Source: Dasypus novemcinctus (lineage: Eukaryota; Chordata; Mammalia; Cingulata; Dasypodidae). From it: a DNA stretch of 64,000 nucleotides. The position numbers and the translations under genes were made by a program. The stretch is from NCBI RefSeq assembly GCF_030445035.2, contig NC_080695.1, positions 620,001 to 684,000 on the forward strand. The letters run 5' to 3'. This document shows, in pieces, positions 39,501 through 53,139 of the stretch. The notes below the pieces were generated by a model. It saw only the letters and a program-made list of their open reading frames with translations, made no database searches and was not told the origin of the DNA. The first letter of the stretch is position 1, and each line of letters begins with the position of its first letter.

Positions 39501-40810
39501 CTGAGCGTCTGCGCCTCTTGGGGCTGTCCTCCGGGGCTTCGTGACCCCTGCAGGTGAGCTCGTTAGAGGCGGGTGGGCACACGGCAGTTACAAGGCGAGG
39601 CCCCGTCATTGAGCCCTGAATTCCCCACTCTGAAGCTGGTGACAGGAGAGGGGTCCTGCTGTCCCCACCGCGGGCGTGGTCAGGCCTCAGCGCAGCGCAG
39701 CTCACGGCTCCGCCAGCCTCCGCCCGGCGCACAGCGCCACGTTCAGGGGTGGGTCGTGGCAGCAGCCCCCTCCCGGGACCGTGAACCGTGCTGCTTCCTG
39801 GGTGCTGAAATCAGTACCATGCAACAGGGGCGCTGGGCTGGGTCTGAGGCGCGCAGGAGGCCGTGCTTTGTCCCTGGAACACCGCGGCGCTGCGGGCTGC
39901 CCCCGGCGGGCCTCGGGCTTGGCTTCCCGTCACGGGGCAATGCCCGGGAGGCGTCTCCCCCTGTCTCCCCAGTTTCCAGCTCTGGCCGCCCCCAAGGCTC
40001 CCTCTGTGCCCCCGCCCTGCGCTTTTCAGAAGCTGGATGAAGCCGCGCCCTGACTCCACTGCCCACCCCTCCCTGAGCCCCCACCCAAGGCCCTGGTGAC
40101 GGGGGTCCTCCCCACGGGAATGGGTTCAGATCAGCTCGTGTTTTTTGGGGTTCGGAGCTCCGAGACACTGCACCCCACTCCAGCCTGTCCAACACAGCTG
40201 TCCACGGGGTGCCCTGGCCTCACGGGGCCCTGCCCCCTCGCCTCGTGGTCACAGATGCCTTGGGGTACGGGTGACTCTGGCCCAGGCATGGGGCAGGGCT
40301 CGGAGGACCCGGTTTTGGGGGTCTAGGAGGGGGTGGGCCTCTCCCCTTTGGAGTTGGGTATGGTCAAGTGACTGGGCCCCCCCGGGGAGAGGGTGCTGGG
40401 GGCCTGGGCCACCAAAGCTCCGCTGGCTGGGGTGGACACTGTGATATCCAGACTGCCCAGCCAAGGGGGTGGGCCCCACTTCCAGGCTTCCGAGGTGACG
40501 GGTGCCAGGAGGAGCAGGTGAGCCGGGATACAACGGTCAGGGTGGGGGCTCCTGCCTCCACCCAAGGGGCCCCTCCCATCAACCCCCAGGTTTACCATGA
40601 GCCTCGGCGTGCCGTGCCCGTCCCCTCCACTAAGAGCGCGTCCCGCAGGAGGCCCACGCGGGGTCCGCCCCTCGCCGCGGGAGCGGCCCTGCCCGGTGCG
40701 CTGGGGCAGCGCAGGCGTGTTTGGACCCTGTCAGAAAGGCCATCGGCCCCCACAGGTCTCCCCCTCCCCAGAGCAGGGTGCCCGGCCGTGCCCACGTCCT
40801 GCGCTGGGGA
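33540..40810. other. anonymous block B DNA between the two protease loci
   Basis: 33,560-34,285 and 35,660-40,810 match block A. 34,290-35,210 is GC-rich and unique to this copy. 35,215-35,655 is AT-rich, with an L1 ORF2-like piece in minus orientation near 35,490-35,600. 38,540-39,200 has faint old L1 character. No exon signature occurs on either strand. Confidence 0.55.
38040..38140 (+). repeat. polypyrimidine tract, block B
   Basis: C/T-rich tract corresponding to 4,945-5,125 but about half as long. Confidence 0.75.
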
Positions 40811-42120
<1,310 letters not shown>

Positions 42121-43840
42121 CTCTGGAGAACGACGGTGGTGTGTGTGGACTGGGGGAGCACCTGGGGTGCTGGGGCCGCTTCAGGGAGCCTTCCAGGGGT
42201 GCCCACATGGGCAGGGGGGCTTCTGGGCTCCTGCCCCAGTGATGCCGGCTGTGCTGAGGGGCTCGGGCCTCCGTGTCGCGGCCAGCACGAGACCCCTGCC
42301 GTCCCTCTCCCTCCCCTCTTACCTCCTCACCCCCTTTCCTCTTTGTTCTTCCCTTTTTCTCTCCTTCCTCCTCTTTCCCAGAGTAGGATGTAGAGCTAAG
42401 AGGGACAGTCCTCTGGTGAACCCCGTGGTGTGGGGTCACCCACCACTCCTCCCAACCCTCCCCTCCTTGGTCGTGTCCCCAGCAACCTCTCAAGATGTCC
42501 TCCTGTCCTGGCACCAAATTCTCAGCTTTATATTTAAAAGTCCCATCTGGTCCACACTGACCCCTCATCCCATAGACATGTCTGGTGCGCCGTGGCCCCC
42601 AAGGTCCACCGTGTGGGGTGCGTTAGCCAGCAGGGCCCCCCAGCGTGGACTTGGGTCTCTGCTGCCAGCCCTGCCTGGCCCTCTCGAGGCACCCTGAGCC
42701 CAGAGCCTGCGTCTCTAGGGGTGACGCTGGTGGAGGGGGCTGGGCTGGGGGTGAGCCAAGGGCAGGGGGCACAGACCCGTGGCTAGTTTCTCCTCCTTTT
42801 TCCATCTTTCCTAGTTTATATTTCATCTCATGGGGAACATAAAACACCATTTCCCACTAGACCACTGTGGAGCTACATTCAGCGGGCTCAGTCGCGTCAG
42901 TGTCGTGCCCTCGTCCCCACCGCCCGCCCCCACAGAAGGCCCCACCCCCTGAGCAGTATCTCCCCCTCCCTCCCCACCCCGTCACCTCGAATCTCCTTCC
43001 TGCCTCCTGCGAGCGTCTACTGGAGGCCGCTGGAGCCTGGATGCGCACAGGCCCTCCCTGCCGTCTCCCCAGCACCCTGTCTTCAGGGCGCATCCGGTGG
43101 AGGCCTGGCCAGCACCTCCGCCCTTAGTTCACGTCCCGGGTGGGGAGGGACACATCTTGTTCGTCCCTTGTGCTCGGATGGATGTTTGGCGCTTCCGCCT
43201 GTGGGTGATTATGAGGACGTTGCTGTGAGCTGGAGCGCGAGGGCTGCGTGGCTGGGGCCTGAGTCTGCTCCCGCTCTTTGGGGTCTAAGCAGAGGAGGGG
43301 GCTTGCCGGGTAGGGGAGGCCTGTTAACTTGGAGGAACCCGGGCGGGGTCTCCCACTCCCACCTGCTCTGCCCCTACCTAACCCCCACGGACCCGCAGGA
43401 CTCGCACGAGGGGCCGCGGGTGGGAAGGAGGGGCCACGCGCTCACCCCCGAGGGGGCTCCTCAGCTGGTGCTCCCAGGGCAGTGCTCACCCGCACACGGA
43501 GCCCCGAGGGGCCCTGGGGGTCTGCGTAGGTCGTGGGGGTCTCCACACGGCCGTCCTGGGCCTCCGGGGCTGGGGAGAGGGGCCCGGGCTCCCCTCCTCA
43601 CCCCCACACTGCGCTGCTGGGTCACAGGCAAGTCAGGCTCGGTGGGAAATGCCCTGCGGGGGCCCGGCAGCCCCTCACCCCCGTGCCGCCTGCTGAGGAC
43701 CCGGGAGGCAGAGCTCAGCTTTTGGGGACACCCAGGGCTTCACCCCCAGTCCCTGCCAGGAGCCCCTTTCGGAGCCCACGTGGCATTTCAGGTTTTAAAG
43801 GCTCAGGTCCACCCGGGTCCCAGGGGCGGGGGTCAGCCGC
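42121..43840. other. anonymous block B DNA downstream of pseudogene
   Basis: Counterpart of 9,350-11,130 with no recognised gene. Confidence 0.55.
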
Positions 43841-43844
43841 CTCC

Positions 43845-44320
43845 CCTCTCCCCGGGGCTCAGCCAATGGGAAGGACCCTCCCCCGGGCCGGGAGCAGAGC
43901 GCTGGAAGACGGTGGGGGGTCCTGGTGTCCGCGGAGGCGGGCCAAGGTCCTGGGGCAGCAGGAGGGGCCGCGGGGCGGCAGGGACCTCGTGGTGGGGGCG
44001 CCCCCCTTCCTGGGGCGTCGTCGCCGTTTCTGGGCCCAGCAGGGACGGCCCCGGGACCCTCCCGCGCTGCCCCTGCGTCGGGGGAACCGCCCCACCCTCG
44101 CCCCCACCCGAGACCGCGCACCCTGCCCGCGCCCCAGGAGAGGCTGGGGGGCGCCAGGCCAGACGCCCCCGCGCTGCTAGGGGAACCCCCGGCCCGCCCG
44201 CGCCCCGTGCCCGCCCCTGCCCCGCGGCGCTGTGTCCCCTCACCTGCCCCTGGCCCCCGGCTCTCGGGCCGGCTGCGCGGCGGGCGCGGCCTGGGGAGGG
44301 CAGGCGGCCACGGGCCCGGG
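43845..44320. promoter_or_regulatory. CpG-rich segment with CCAAT box, end of block B
   Basis: CCAAT at 43,863-43,867 (ctcagCCAATgggaagg) in CpG-dense sequence. It is the counterpart of 11,300-12,058 but lacks about 420 bp found in block A between the poly-purine CACGCGGG region and the CCAAT box. Confidence 0.4.
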
Positions 44321-44389
44321 GCCTGGGGAGGTCAGAGCTGCCCAGAGGCCCTGTGGGAAGAGGTGGTTTCTGTGGCACACGCTAGTCAG

Positions 44390-46022
44390 TAATTACAACC
44401 ATGAGTAACAGTGTATTTTTGTCTAATATTATGCTGAAACATGGGTAAATAGCCAGGAATTTCATACACTCTAAGTATTCATATGAACTTTTCATTCATA
44501 CAACTTTAACAGAGGGTTAAAGAATCCTTCTAATTTTATAAGTTTTAAACACTTTCCATTCATATTGAAAGAACTTAACGGTTTTATTTAATTTTTTCAA
44601 GGTAAAAGAACAAATTTTTTGCGATAGTTTGAAATAAAAAGATACTTTTCAGGATCTGATTTTGAAAAAGCAGGTTTAAACATTATGTTCCTTTAAAAGT
44701 GATGGGACTTGCTTCTTCTTAAGAAACCAAGGAAATGATAAGGTTGAAGTACATGAAGCTGTTTTGATAAAATAGACTTTCTTTGTATACTGATTATTTA
44801 GGAGAAAAACTCTTTATAAGCTTTTACTAACAGACTAATAACTTGAGAAACTTTGAAAAAGAACAAAATTTTAACTTTGCATCAATGTACTACTTGATAC
44901 TAAAGCTCTTAAAACTTTATAGATAGGGGAGGCAGACTTGGCCCAATGGATAGGGGATCCGCCTACCACATGGGAGGTCCGCGGTTCAAACCCCGGGCCT
45001 CCTTGACCCGTGTGGAGCTGGCCCATGCGCAGTGCTGATGCACGCAAGGAGTGCCGTGCCACACAGGGGTGTCCCCACATAGGGGAGCCCCACGTGCAAG
45101 GAGTGCACCCCATAAGGAGAGCCACCCAGCGTGAAAGAAAGTGCAGCCTGCCTGAGAATGACCCCACACACAGGGAGAGCTGACACAGCAAGATGATGCA
45201 ACAAAAAGAAACACAGATTCCCGGTGCCCCTGATAAGGACAGAAGCGATGACAGAAGAACACACAGCAAATGGACACAGAGAGCAGACAACTGGGGTGGG
45301 GGGTTGGAGGGAAGGGGAGAGAAATAAATAAAAAATAAATCTTAAAAAACAACTTTATAGATAGACTCATCAAATCCTACTCGACATTAACCATAAAAAT
45401 TCCTTTTCCACAAACCTTCTGCACTTTCAGGATTCATTCAGGTTTTGTCCCACATTTTACTCTTTCTTAAAAACCAATCATTTATCTTAGGACAAAATGA
45501 TTTTCTGTTTCTTTAATAATAAAAACACATTCTATACTCCCTACATACATAAGATACCAAAATGATTTTGGAAACTGTCTCCAAGCAAACTTCTTACAAC
45601 ATACAATTACCATTAACACTAAACAAACTTTTTAAAATAATTATTTAGTTTGGTTATATGCAAAAATAACTTTATTTTAAATACCTAGTAGCATGCAATA
45701 CTAGACATAGTCTTTAGAAACAAGTTGGCAGGGGAGGCTGGCTGCCAACAACTTCTCCTATTACAAAATTACTTTTTGTTATTTTCAATTCAGTTTCTGT
45801 TTAATAATGATTTCTTGGAATTAGCCATGTAAACACGTTAAATCAAACAATGCTTCCATAAACTTCTTATAATTATTTATAACCATATAGACTATAATTA
45901 TATTAAGACAAAATTTTCCCCTTCATGGAATACATTCCCTTCCTTAATATTACCATAATACCTCCTACAACTTGCCGTACGCATTCAAGTCCTGTCCTGC
46001 GTTTGTTCATTCTGATTTTATG
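44390..46022. other. AT-rich intergenic DNA
   Basis: Abrupt switch from GC-rich block B to AT-rich sequence. With 46,429-46,480 and 51,761-52,550 it forms one pre-existing segment of about 3 kb, later split by a SINE and two L1s. No open frame or known repeat recognised. Confidence 0.5.
44928..45350 (+). mobile_element. DAS SINE, full length
   Basis: A box like TGGCCCAATGG, B box GGTTCAAACCC at 44,983-44,993, DAS body, and tail AAATAAATAAAAAATAAATC. Perfect 14-bp target duplication aactttatagatag at 44,914-44,927 and 45,351-45,364. Confidence 0.95.
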
Positions 46023-46039
46023 AAAACCAGCTATCTTAT

Positions 46040-46411
46040 TTTTTTTATCTTTATTATTCATTTCTTAAAAATATTACATTAAAAAAATATGAGGTCCCAT
46101 TCAACCCCACCGCCCCCACCCCACCACTCCCCCCACAGCAACACTCTCTCCCATCATCATGACACATCCATTGCATTTGGTAAGTACATCTCTGGGCATC
46201 GCTGCACCTCATGGTCAATGGTCCACATCATAGCCCATACTATCCCACGTTCCATCCAGTGGCCCTGGGGGGATCTACAATGTCCTGTATTGTCGGTGAA
46301 GCACCACCCAGGACAACTCCAAGTCCTGAAAACGCCTCCACATCTCATCTCTTCCTCCCATTCCCTGCACCCAGCAGCCACCATGGCCACTTTTCCCACA
46401 CCAATGCCACA
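46040..46411 (-). mobile_element. short L1 insertion (3' UTR only)
   Basis: Minus-orientation L1 3' end of about 370 bp, flanked by the 17-bp target duplication aaaaccagctatcttat at 46,023-46,039 and 46,412-46,428. Confidence 0.93.
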
Positions 46412-46494
46412 AAAACCAGCTATCTTATCTTAGGACAAAGCACACTTTTTTTTTAACAACATTAAATTTCAGTCAGCACCCCCACAAACTTTTT

Positions 46495-49400
46495 TTTTAA
46501 ATTATTAATATTATTTTATTATTATTTTTAAATATTACATTAAAAAAATATGAGGTCCCATTCAACCCCAGCGCCCCCACCCCCCACTCCCCCCACAGCA
46601 TCACTCTCTCCCCTCATCATGACACATCCATTGCACCTGGTAAGTTCATCTCTGAGCATCACTACACCCCATAGTCAATGGTCCACATCATAGCCCACAC
46701 TCTCCCACGTTCCATCCAGTGGGCCCTGGGGGGATCTACAATGTCCCATAATTGACCGTGAAGCACCACCCAGGACAACTCCACGTCCTGAAAACGCCTC
46801 CCCATCTTATCTTTTCCTCCCATTCCCCACACCCAGCAGTCACCATGGCCACCCTTCCCACTCCCATGCCACATTTTCTCTGTGGACATTGGATTGGTTG
46901 TGTCCATTGCACATCTTTATCAAGTGGGGGCTTAGATTCCACATGGATACTGGATGCACTCCTCCTGCTTTCAGTTGTAGACACTCTAGGCTCCATGGTG
47001 TGGTGGTTGACCTTCTTCAACTCCATGTTAGCTGAGTGGGGTAAGTCCAATAAATCAGAGTATAGGAGCTGAAGTCTGTTGAGGCTCAGGGCCTGGCTAT
47101 CATATTGTCAGTCCAGAGATTCAAATTCCCTAAATATATCTTAAACCCCTACACCAACTACAATTCCAGTAAAGTAGCATGAAAGTCTTGTGAAAAGAGA
47201 TCCCCTCTGAGTCCAGTTCCATCACGCAGAAACAAACACCAGCTCCAAAGAAGGGCCATCTGCCATGGCAGTGAACCCCATCTGCCATGACCATAGAACC
47301 CATGGGTCTCTTTATCCCTCAAAAGAACCAATACCTGGGGTTGTATCTACTTTATCTGTCTCCTAGACTCTGCTCAGTTGTGCATAAGGGCATTCCTTCT
47401 GACAACCTCCAGACTCTTTTTTAGAGACTCGTAGCCTTATAAACTCATTTCTCCTCTCCGTTTCCCCCTTACATTAGGTCAAACAGCATTTTGAAGTCAT
47501 GTTATTATATGTAGACAGGGATATTCTGCTGATCCGCATTGAACCTTTAATTCAAGGTCATTTTCTAGTTGCATCTTCAGCTGGTATGTGGTAGTGATCC
47601 CTCGGTGCCAGGGAGGCTCATCCCCGGGTGTCATGTCCCACGCTGGGGGGAATGCACTGCATCTACATGCTGAGTTTGGCTTTGAGAGTGGCCACATTTG
47701 AGTAACATGAAGGCTGTCAGGAGGAAATTCCCAGACACAATGCTACTCTAGGCCTTGTTCTTATTGCAGGGCTATAGGCTCACAAGCATAGTCATTAGTA
47801 TCAGGAGCCTACTGTTGGGCCCTCATTCCTTCCTGGTTCTTACCGTTGCACCTGGGGGACTGCCGCTGCTCCCCCAGGGCCCATGACAGAGATCCCCCGG
47901 CCAGGAACCCAGTACCTCCCCAGCTGATGTTTTTAATTTTTTCCACTATGAGTATATCTAAACATTACCATGTACCCTGGACATATGCCCTGTATAACTC
48001 CCTGTCAACCATATATAGCCTGTCAATAACATCCCATATCAGTATTCCTCCGCCGCCATTGTTGAACCACTCTGTGATCCAAAAATTCCTGTAAAGTGAA
48101 TCCCAATATAATGTCAGTTTCCCTTACTAGTAAAATGGAATATAGTGATGAGTTTAAAGGTTAGATCTAGAGCACATATTGATTTGGAAAATTTTCTGCA
48201 TCCTATCTTTTTCTTTTCTTTTGTTTTCTAATTATTGAGCTTCTCTTCACAAGAGTCTTAGATCACAGTAATTCATATATACAATATACAGTTCTCCCAC
48301 AGACCCACCATAAAACCTTTTCCCTTCCACAGCGATAATCTTTTAACTTATTCATATCATATTTCCTGAAACTGATGTACAGATTCCGAAACAATAGCTT
48401 TCAAACAAGGTGACATCTGTGCTTACAATGTGGTCCATACTTTAGGATGTACAGTTTTCTAAATTTTTTAGTTATCCTATGTTTTGCATTATGGTTTACA
48501 TTATTAGTCTGTCGTCCCCTATATGTTTTTGGTGTAATATTACATGTTTTATATTCATCCTCGTGTACTCTCACGAAACTCCCCTCTTGCCCCCACATTT
48601 ACCTTGGTTCCATCCATTCCACATCCATTTTCCCCTCCCCTTGGGGCCCACAGTGCCAGCCAACCTCCATTTCCCAAGGAGCCACGTCCAGACATACTTG
48701 CAGCAGTGTTTAGGGCCTGACTTTCTCAACTGCCCTAATGCCCTGGGAGCCATCCTTTCTCATGAGAGATACAGTTCTCTCTATTTGATGGCATTAGTGC
48801 TCCCCAGGATGTGGATCCACCCCAGCTCTCACTTCTTGGGTCTCTACCCAATGGTACAACCCACTCTGGCAAAATGAGCCTTCAGCTATTCCCCCGGAGT
48901 CCGTCCCGCATCAGACCATCCCCCCTGAGCATCCTAAACAGGTAACCCTCCTAATTATATTTTGATACGATTTTCTCAACATTTTACTCTCAACGAACAC
49001 CTGACACTCTGCTATGTTCGTATGTTGCCCCTCCCTTCCCCCAATTTTTGGACAATATTACCCCTCCGCCCATCCCCAGCCCCCCTCAAACTCGCAAAGC
49101 CCCACCCGAAGGCAACCCCTTGCCCCCATTTTGTCCCTTCTTTGTGCTCATACTTACCGCCAGCTCATCATAGGTTCCACCCCTGCAGACGTCGGCTCAT
49201 ATCCTTCCTCCACCCCCCGATTTCCTGTAAGCCTCTTTTCCAGTCTCTAGCTCTCTGAGGCAGGTTGCTTATTTCATATCATTGAGGTCATGTAGTATTT
49301 GTCCTTCAATGCCTGGGTTGCTTCACTCAACATAAGGTTCTCAAGATTCATCCATGTTATGACGTGTGTTTGTAGTGTATTTGTTCTTACAGCCGAGTAG

Positions 49401-51746
49401 TATTCCATTGTGTGTATATACCCCATTTTATTGATCCACTCGTCTGTTGATGGGCATTTGGATTGATTCCAACTTTTGGCGATAGTGAACAATGCTGCTA
49501 TGAACATTGGTGTACATATATCGGTTTGTGTCCTTGTTTTCAGTTCTGCTGGGTATATACCCAGCAGTGGTATTGCTGGGTCATATGGCAAATCTATGGT
49601 TAGTTTTTTGAGAAACCGCCAAACTGTCCTCCAGAATGGTTGGATCCTTCTGCATTCCCACCAGCAGTGGATGAGTGTTCCCCTTTCTTCACATCCTCTC
49701 CAGCACTTGTATTCTTCTGTTTTTTTCATAGCTGCCAATCTTATGGGAGTAAGATGGTATCTCATTATAGTTTTGATTTGCATTTCCCTGATAGCTAGAG
49801 ATTTGGAGCATTTTTTCATGTGCTTTTTAGCCATTTGTATTTCTTCTTTGGAGAAGTGTCTGTTTAAATGTTTTTCCCATTTTTTAAATGGGTTGTTTAT
49901 CTTTTTATTTTAAAGATATAGGAGTTCTTTATATATGCAAGTTATAAGTCTCTTATCAGATATATGGTTGCCAAATATTTTCTCCCATTGTGCGGGCTCC
50001 CTTTTTACTTTCTTGACAAACTCCTTTGAGGTGCAGAAGGCTTTAATTTTGAGGAAGTCCCGTTTATCTATTTGTTCTTTTGCTGCTCGTGCTTTTGGTG
50101 TGATATTCATGAAGCCATTTCCTATTACAAGGTCCTGTAGATGTTTCCCTACACTGCTTTCCAAGATCTTTATGGTCTTGGCTCTTATATTTAGGTCTTT
50201 GATCCACCTTGAGTTGATCTTTGTATAAGGTGTGAGATGGTAATCCTCTTTCATTCTTCTACATATGGCTATCCAGTTCTCCAGGCACCATTTGTTGAAT
50301 AGGCCATTCTCTCCCAGTTGAGAGGGTTTGATGGCTTTATTGAATATTATATGACTATATATATGAGGTTCTATATCAGAACTTTCAATTCGATTCCACT
50401 GGTCTGTGTGTCTCTCCTTAGGCCAATACCATGCTGTTTTCACTACTGTAGCTTTGTAGTATGTTTTGAAGTCAGGAAGTGTGATTTCTCCAATTTCGTT
50501 TTTCTTTTTCAATATGTCTTTGGCTATTCGGGGCCTCTTTCCTTTCCAAATAAATTTCATAGTTAGTTTTTCGAGTTCCTTAAAGAAGGCTGTGTTGATT
50601 TTTATTGGGATTGCATTGAATGTGTAGGTCAGTTTTGGTAGGATAGACATCTTAATAATATTCAGTCTTCCTATCCATGAACAAGGAATATTCTTCCATT
50701 TATTTAGGTCTTCTTTGATTTCCTTGAACAGTCTTGTATAGTTCTCGGTGTATAAGTTTTTTACCTCTTTAGTTAAATTTATCCCTAAGTATTTGATTTT
50801 TTTTATTTACTATTGTGAATGGTATATGTTTCTTGATTTCCTCCTGATCTTGCTCATTATTGGTGTACAGAAATGCTACTGATTTTTGCGCATTGATCTT
50901 ATAACCTGTGACTTTACTAAACTCATTTATGAGTTCCAAAAGCTTTGTTGTAGATCTCTCAGGGTTTTCTATGTATACGATCATGTCATCTGCAAATAAT
51001 GAAATTTTGACTTCTTACTTTCCAATTTGAATGCCTTTTATATCTGGTTCTTGCCTCAGTGCTCGAATAGTACTTCTAAGACAATGTTAAATACGAGCGG
51101 AGACAGTGGGCATCCTTGTCTTGTTCCTGAGTTTAGAGGGAAGGATTTCAGGATTTCTCCATTGTAAACAATGTTGGCTGTACGTTTTTCATATATACTC
51201 TTTATCATGTTCAAAAAGTTTCCTTGTATTCCAATCTTTTGGAGTGTTTTTATCAAGAAGTTGTGCTGTATTTTGTCAAATGCTTTTTCTGCATCTATAT
51301 ATATAATCATGTGATTTTTTTCCTTCAATCTGTTTATATGGTGTATTACATTGATTGATTTTCTTATGGTGAGCCATCTGTTTATATGGTGTATTACATT
51401 GATTGATTTTCTTATGTTGAACCATCCTTGCATACCTGGAAAAAATCCCACTTGGTCGTGGTGTATAATTCGTTTAATGTGTTGTTGAATACGATTAGCA
51501 AGTATTTTGTTAAGTGTTTTTGCGTCTAGTTTCATTAGAGAAATTGGTCTGTAATTTTCCTTTCTTGTGGTGTCTTTGTTTGCTTTGGTACTAGGGTAAT
51601 GTTCGCATCATAGAAGGAGTTTGGCAATGTTCCTTCTGTTTTGATTTTTTGGAATAGTTTCAGCAGGCTTGGTGTTAGTTCTTTCCGGAATGTTTTGTAG
51701 AATTCACCTGTGAAGCTGTCTGGCCCTGGGCTCTTCTTAGTTGGGA
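46495..51746 (-). mobile_element. L1 retrotransposon, 5'-truncated, 5.25 kb
   Basis: Minus strand: ORF2 from reverse-transcriptase core ([12 protein letters not shown] near 51,720; [10 protein letters not shown] near 51,290; RQGCPLSP near 51,100) to the C-terminus ending near 49,274, then a 3' UTR of about 2.7 kb. Frames are broken at 51,535, about 51,000, 50,700 and 49,900. Target duplication cccacaaacttttt at 46,481-46,494 and 51,747-51,760. Good coding similarity over long stretches suggests it is younger than the L1 at 12.7 kb. Confidence 0.93.
51328..51423. repeat. 48-bp tandem duplication inside L1 ORF2
   Basis: Two copies of a 48-bp unit (start atctgtttatatggtg) at 51,328-51,375 and 51,376-51,423. 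In frame, so the motif [13 protein letters not shown] appears twice. Confidence 0.95.
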
Positions 51747-51760
51747 CCCACAAACTTTTT

Positions 51761-52550
51761 ACCTTCTTTAATATTCATTTAAGTTTTACATCCTTCATTT
51801 TATCCTGTGAAGAAAAATAAACTATTCATTTCAATTTAGGCAAGAACAATTCTTTATGAAGAGACTTATAGTAATTTTGTTAATCAAGACTTACAATTTT
51901 TATCATTGTAGAGATCTTATTAACACTTAAACTTATATATTAATATAAGCGCTTATTAACTTTTTGGCCATTTGAATAGAGCTCTTTAAGCAATTTTCAT
52001 TTATTAATTTATATTATAATCCAGAGGTATCAAAATATACACTAACATTGAACAAACAGGCAAACACAAAAGCAATTACAACACACCAACAGAAACATGA
52101 AGTTTACAATTTGACTCATAATTCTTACTTTCTGGTATAGCTGTGTTTAAGTTCTCCATCATTTCACATCGTAGATTTTACTGCTTTTAAGATTTCTTCT
52201 AAAATCCTCGTTGCCTGAAACATGCAAGCTTGTTCTTGGAAACACTTTTCTTAGTAATCAGCAGGCGGTTAGGATAGCTTGAGCAGCATAGATGCAGTTA
52301 GGCTCTTACTTAGCAGTTAGACAATGCACATTGTTTGGATTTCTACTCTGGAAGACTACACTGAGACCTGAAGTTCAGGAGTAAGCTATTGATTTAAAAT
52401 CGAAAACTCTTTTTAACAACTTGATAAAAATTTTGCAGTCAAATTTTGATAATTTGGCTAAATAGTCCCAATCAGAATCAGCATGGAAACAAAACAGAAC
52501 ACCGGTGCTGCCATATTTTCCTCCTCTTCCAGCGGCTTAATTCTAGTAGC
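51761..52550. other. AT-rich DNA, right part of the interrupted segment
   Basis: Continuation of 44,390-46,022 with no gene seen. The last 100 bp next to 52,555 may belong to the adjacent retroviral remnant on the minus strand. Confidence 0.45.
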
Positions 52551-52554
52551 CCCC

Positions 52555-52853
52555 CTAGCCCTCAGCCACATTGCCATGTGGGCAGCAGGGGCTTGCACAC
52601 TTGCTGCCAGAACATTTTTCTATAATCTGTAAGAGTTCTAAAATACGAGACTCGCTGGCCTCGGCTGCTCTTGCCTTGAGGAGTTGATTTAGGAGACAGA
52701 CACCAGGTGAACTGTCTCCGTTTCCCGTCGTGCCCCTGCTAGAATGCCAAGAGCGTCCCTCTGGCCAAGGATGGGAAGGCTTCTCACCCCCTCGGGCTCT
52801 GCGCCCTGACACCTTTAGCTTCGCTGGAAGCGACTCTTCCTCCCCTCCAGCCG
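52555..52853 (-). pseudogene. endogenous betaretrovirus-like leader and gag matrix remnant
   Basis: Downstream (minus strand) of the primer site lies a leader, then a short frame whose stretch LLNQLLKARAA...ILELLQIIEKC has the helix pattern of the betaretroviral matrix domain start of Gag. It stops after about 85 codons, and no capsid, protease, polymerase or envelope sequence follows. The provirus is a fragment. Confidence 0.6.
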
Positions 52854-52867
52854 CTGCTCGGGCGCCA
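52854..52867 (-). other. retroviral primer binding site, tRNA-Lys type
   Basis: TGGCGCCCGAGCAG on the minus strand, two bases after the LTR end. TGGCGCCC is the hallmark of a tRNA-Lys primer, typical of class II (ERVK-like) elements. Confidence 0.7.
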
Positions 52868-52869
52868 GT

Positions 52870-53133
52870 TGCTGAGACCAGCTCAGCAATAGGTTTGCAC
52901 GAAGGGCAGATGAGGCAGAACTGAAGACATGAAAGGACAGAAAGAAAGACACGAGAGAGAAAATAAAGATGGGACCCAGGGGCTCAACGGCTTCTGGAAC
53001 TGAGAGCCTCGACCCTGGTTTCCACATCGTATTTATTAGAAATTACAAAGCAGTAGTTATCTGTGTTTACTTTCAAGGCTGCTTGTTGTTAAAGCTGCAG
53101 TTCCCACATTCAAATTCAAGCTTTTTTCCCACA
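52870..53133 (-). mobile_element. 5' LTR of class II ERV remnant
   Basis: On the minus strand starts TGTGGGAA and ends CTCAGCA, followed by AC and the primer site. AATAAA lies about 100 bp from the start, then a T/C-rich U5. 264 bp is short for the class, so internal loss is possible. No matching 3' LTR was found to the left. Confidence 0.65.
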
Positions 53134-53139
53134 CTGCAG

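Noticed and set aside
44983-44993. functional tRNA gene
   Set aside because: A and B boxes are present, but the body continues into a SINE with an A-rich tail and target duplications; no cloverleaf or terminator for a mature tRNA.
52440-52555. possible retroviral envelope start on the minus strand next to the gag remnant
   Set aside because: A short hydrophobic frame only; no supporting motif, and it lies in AT-rich DNA of uncertain origin.
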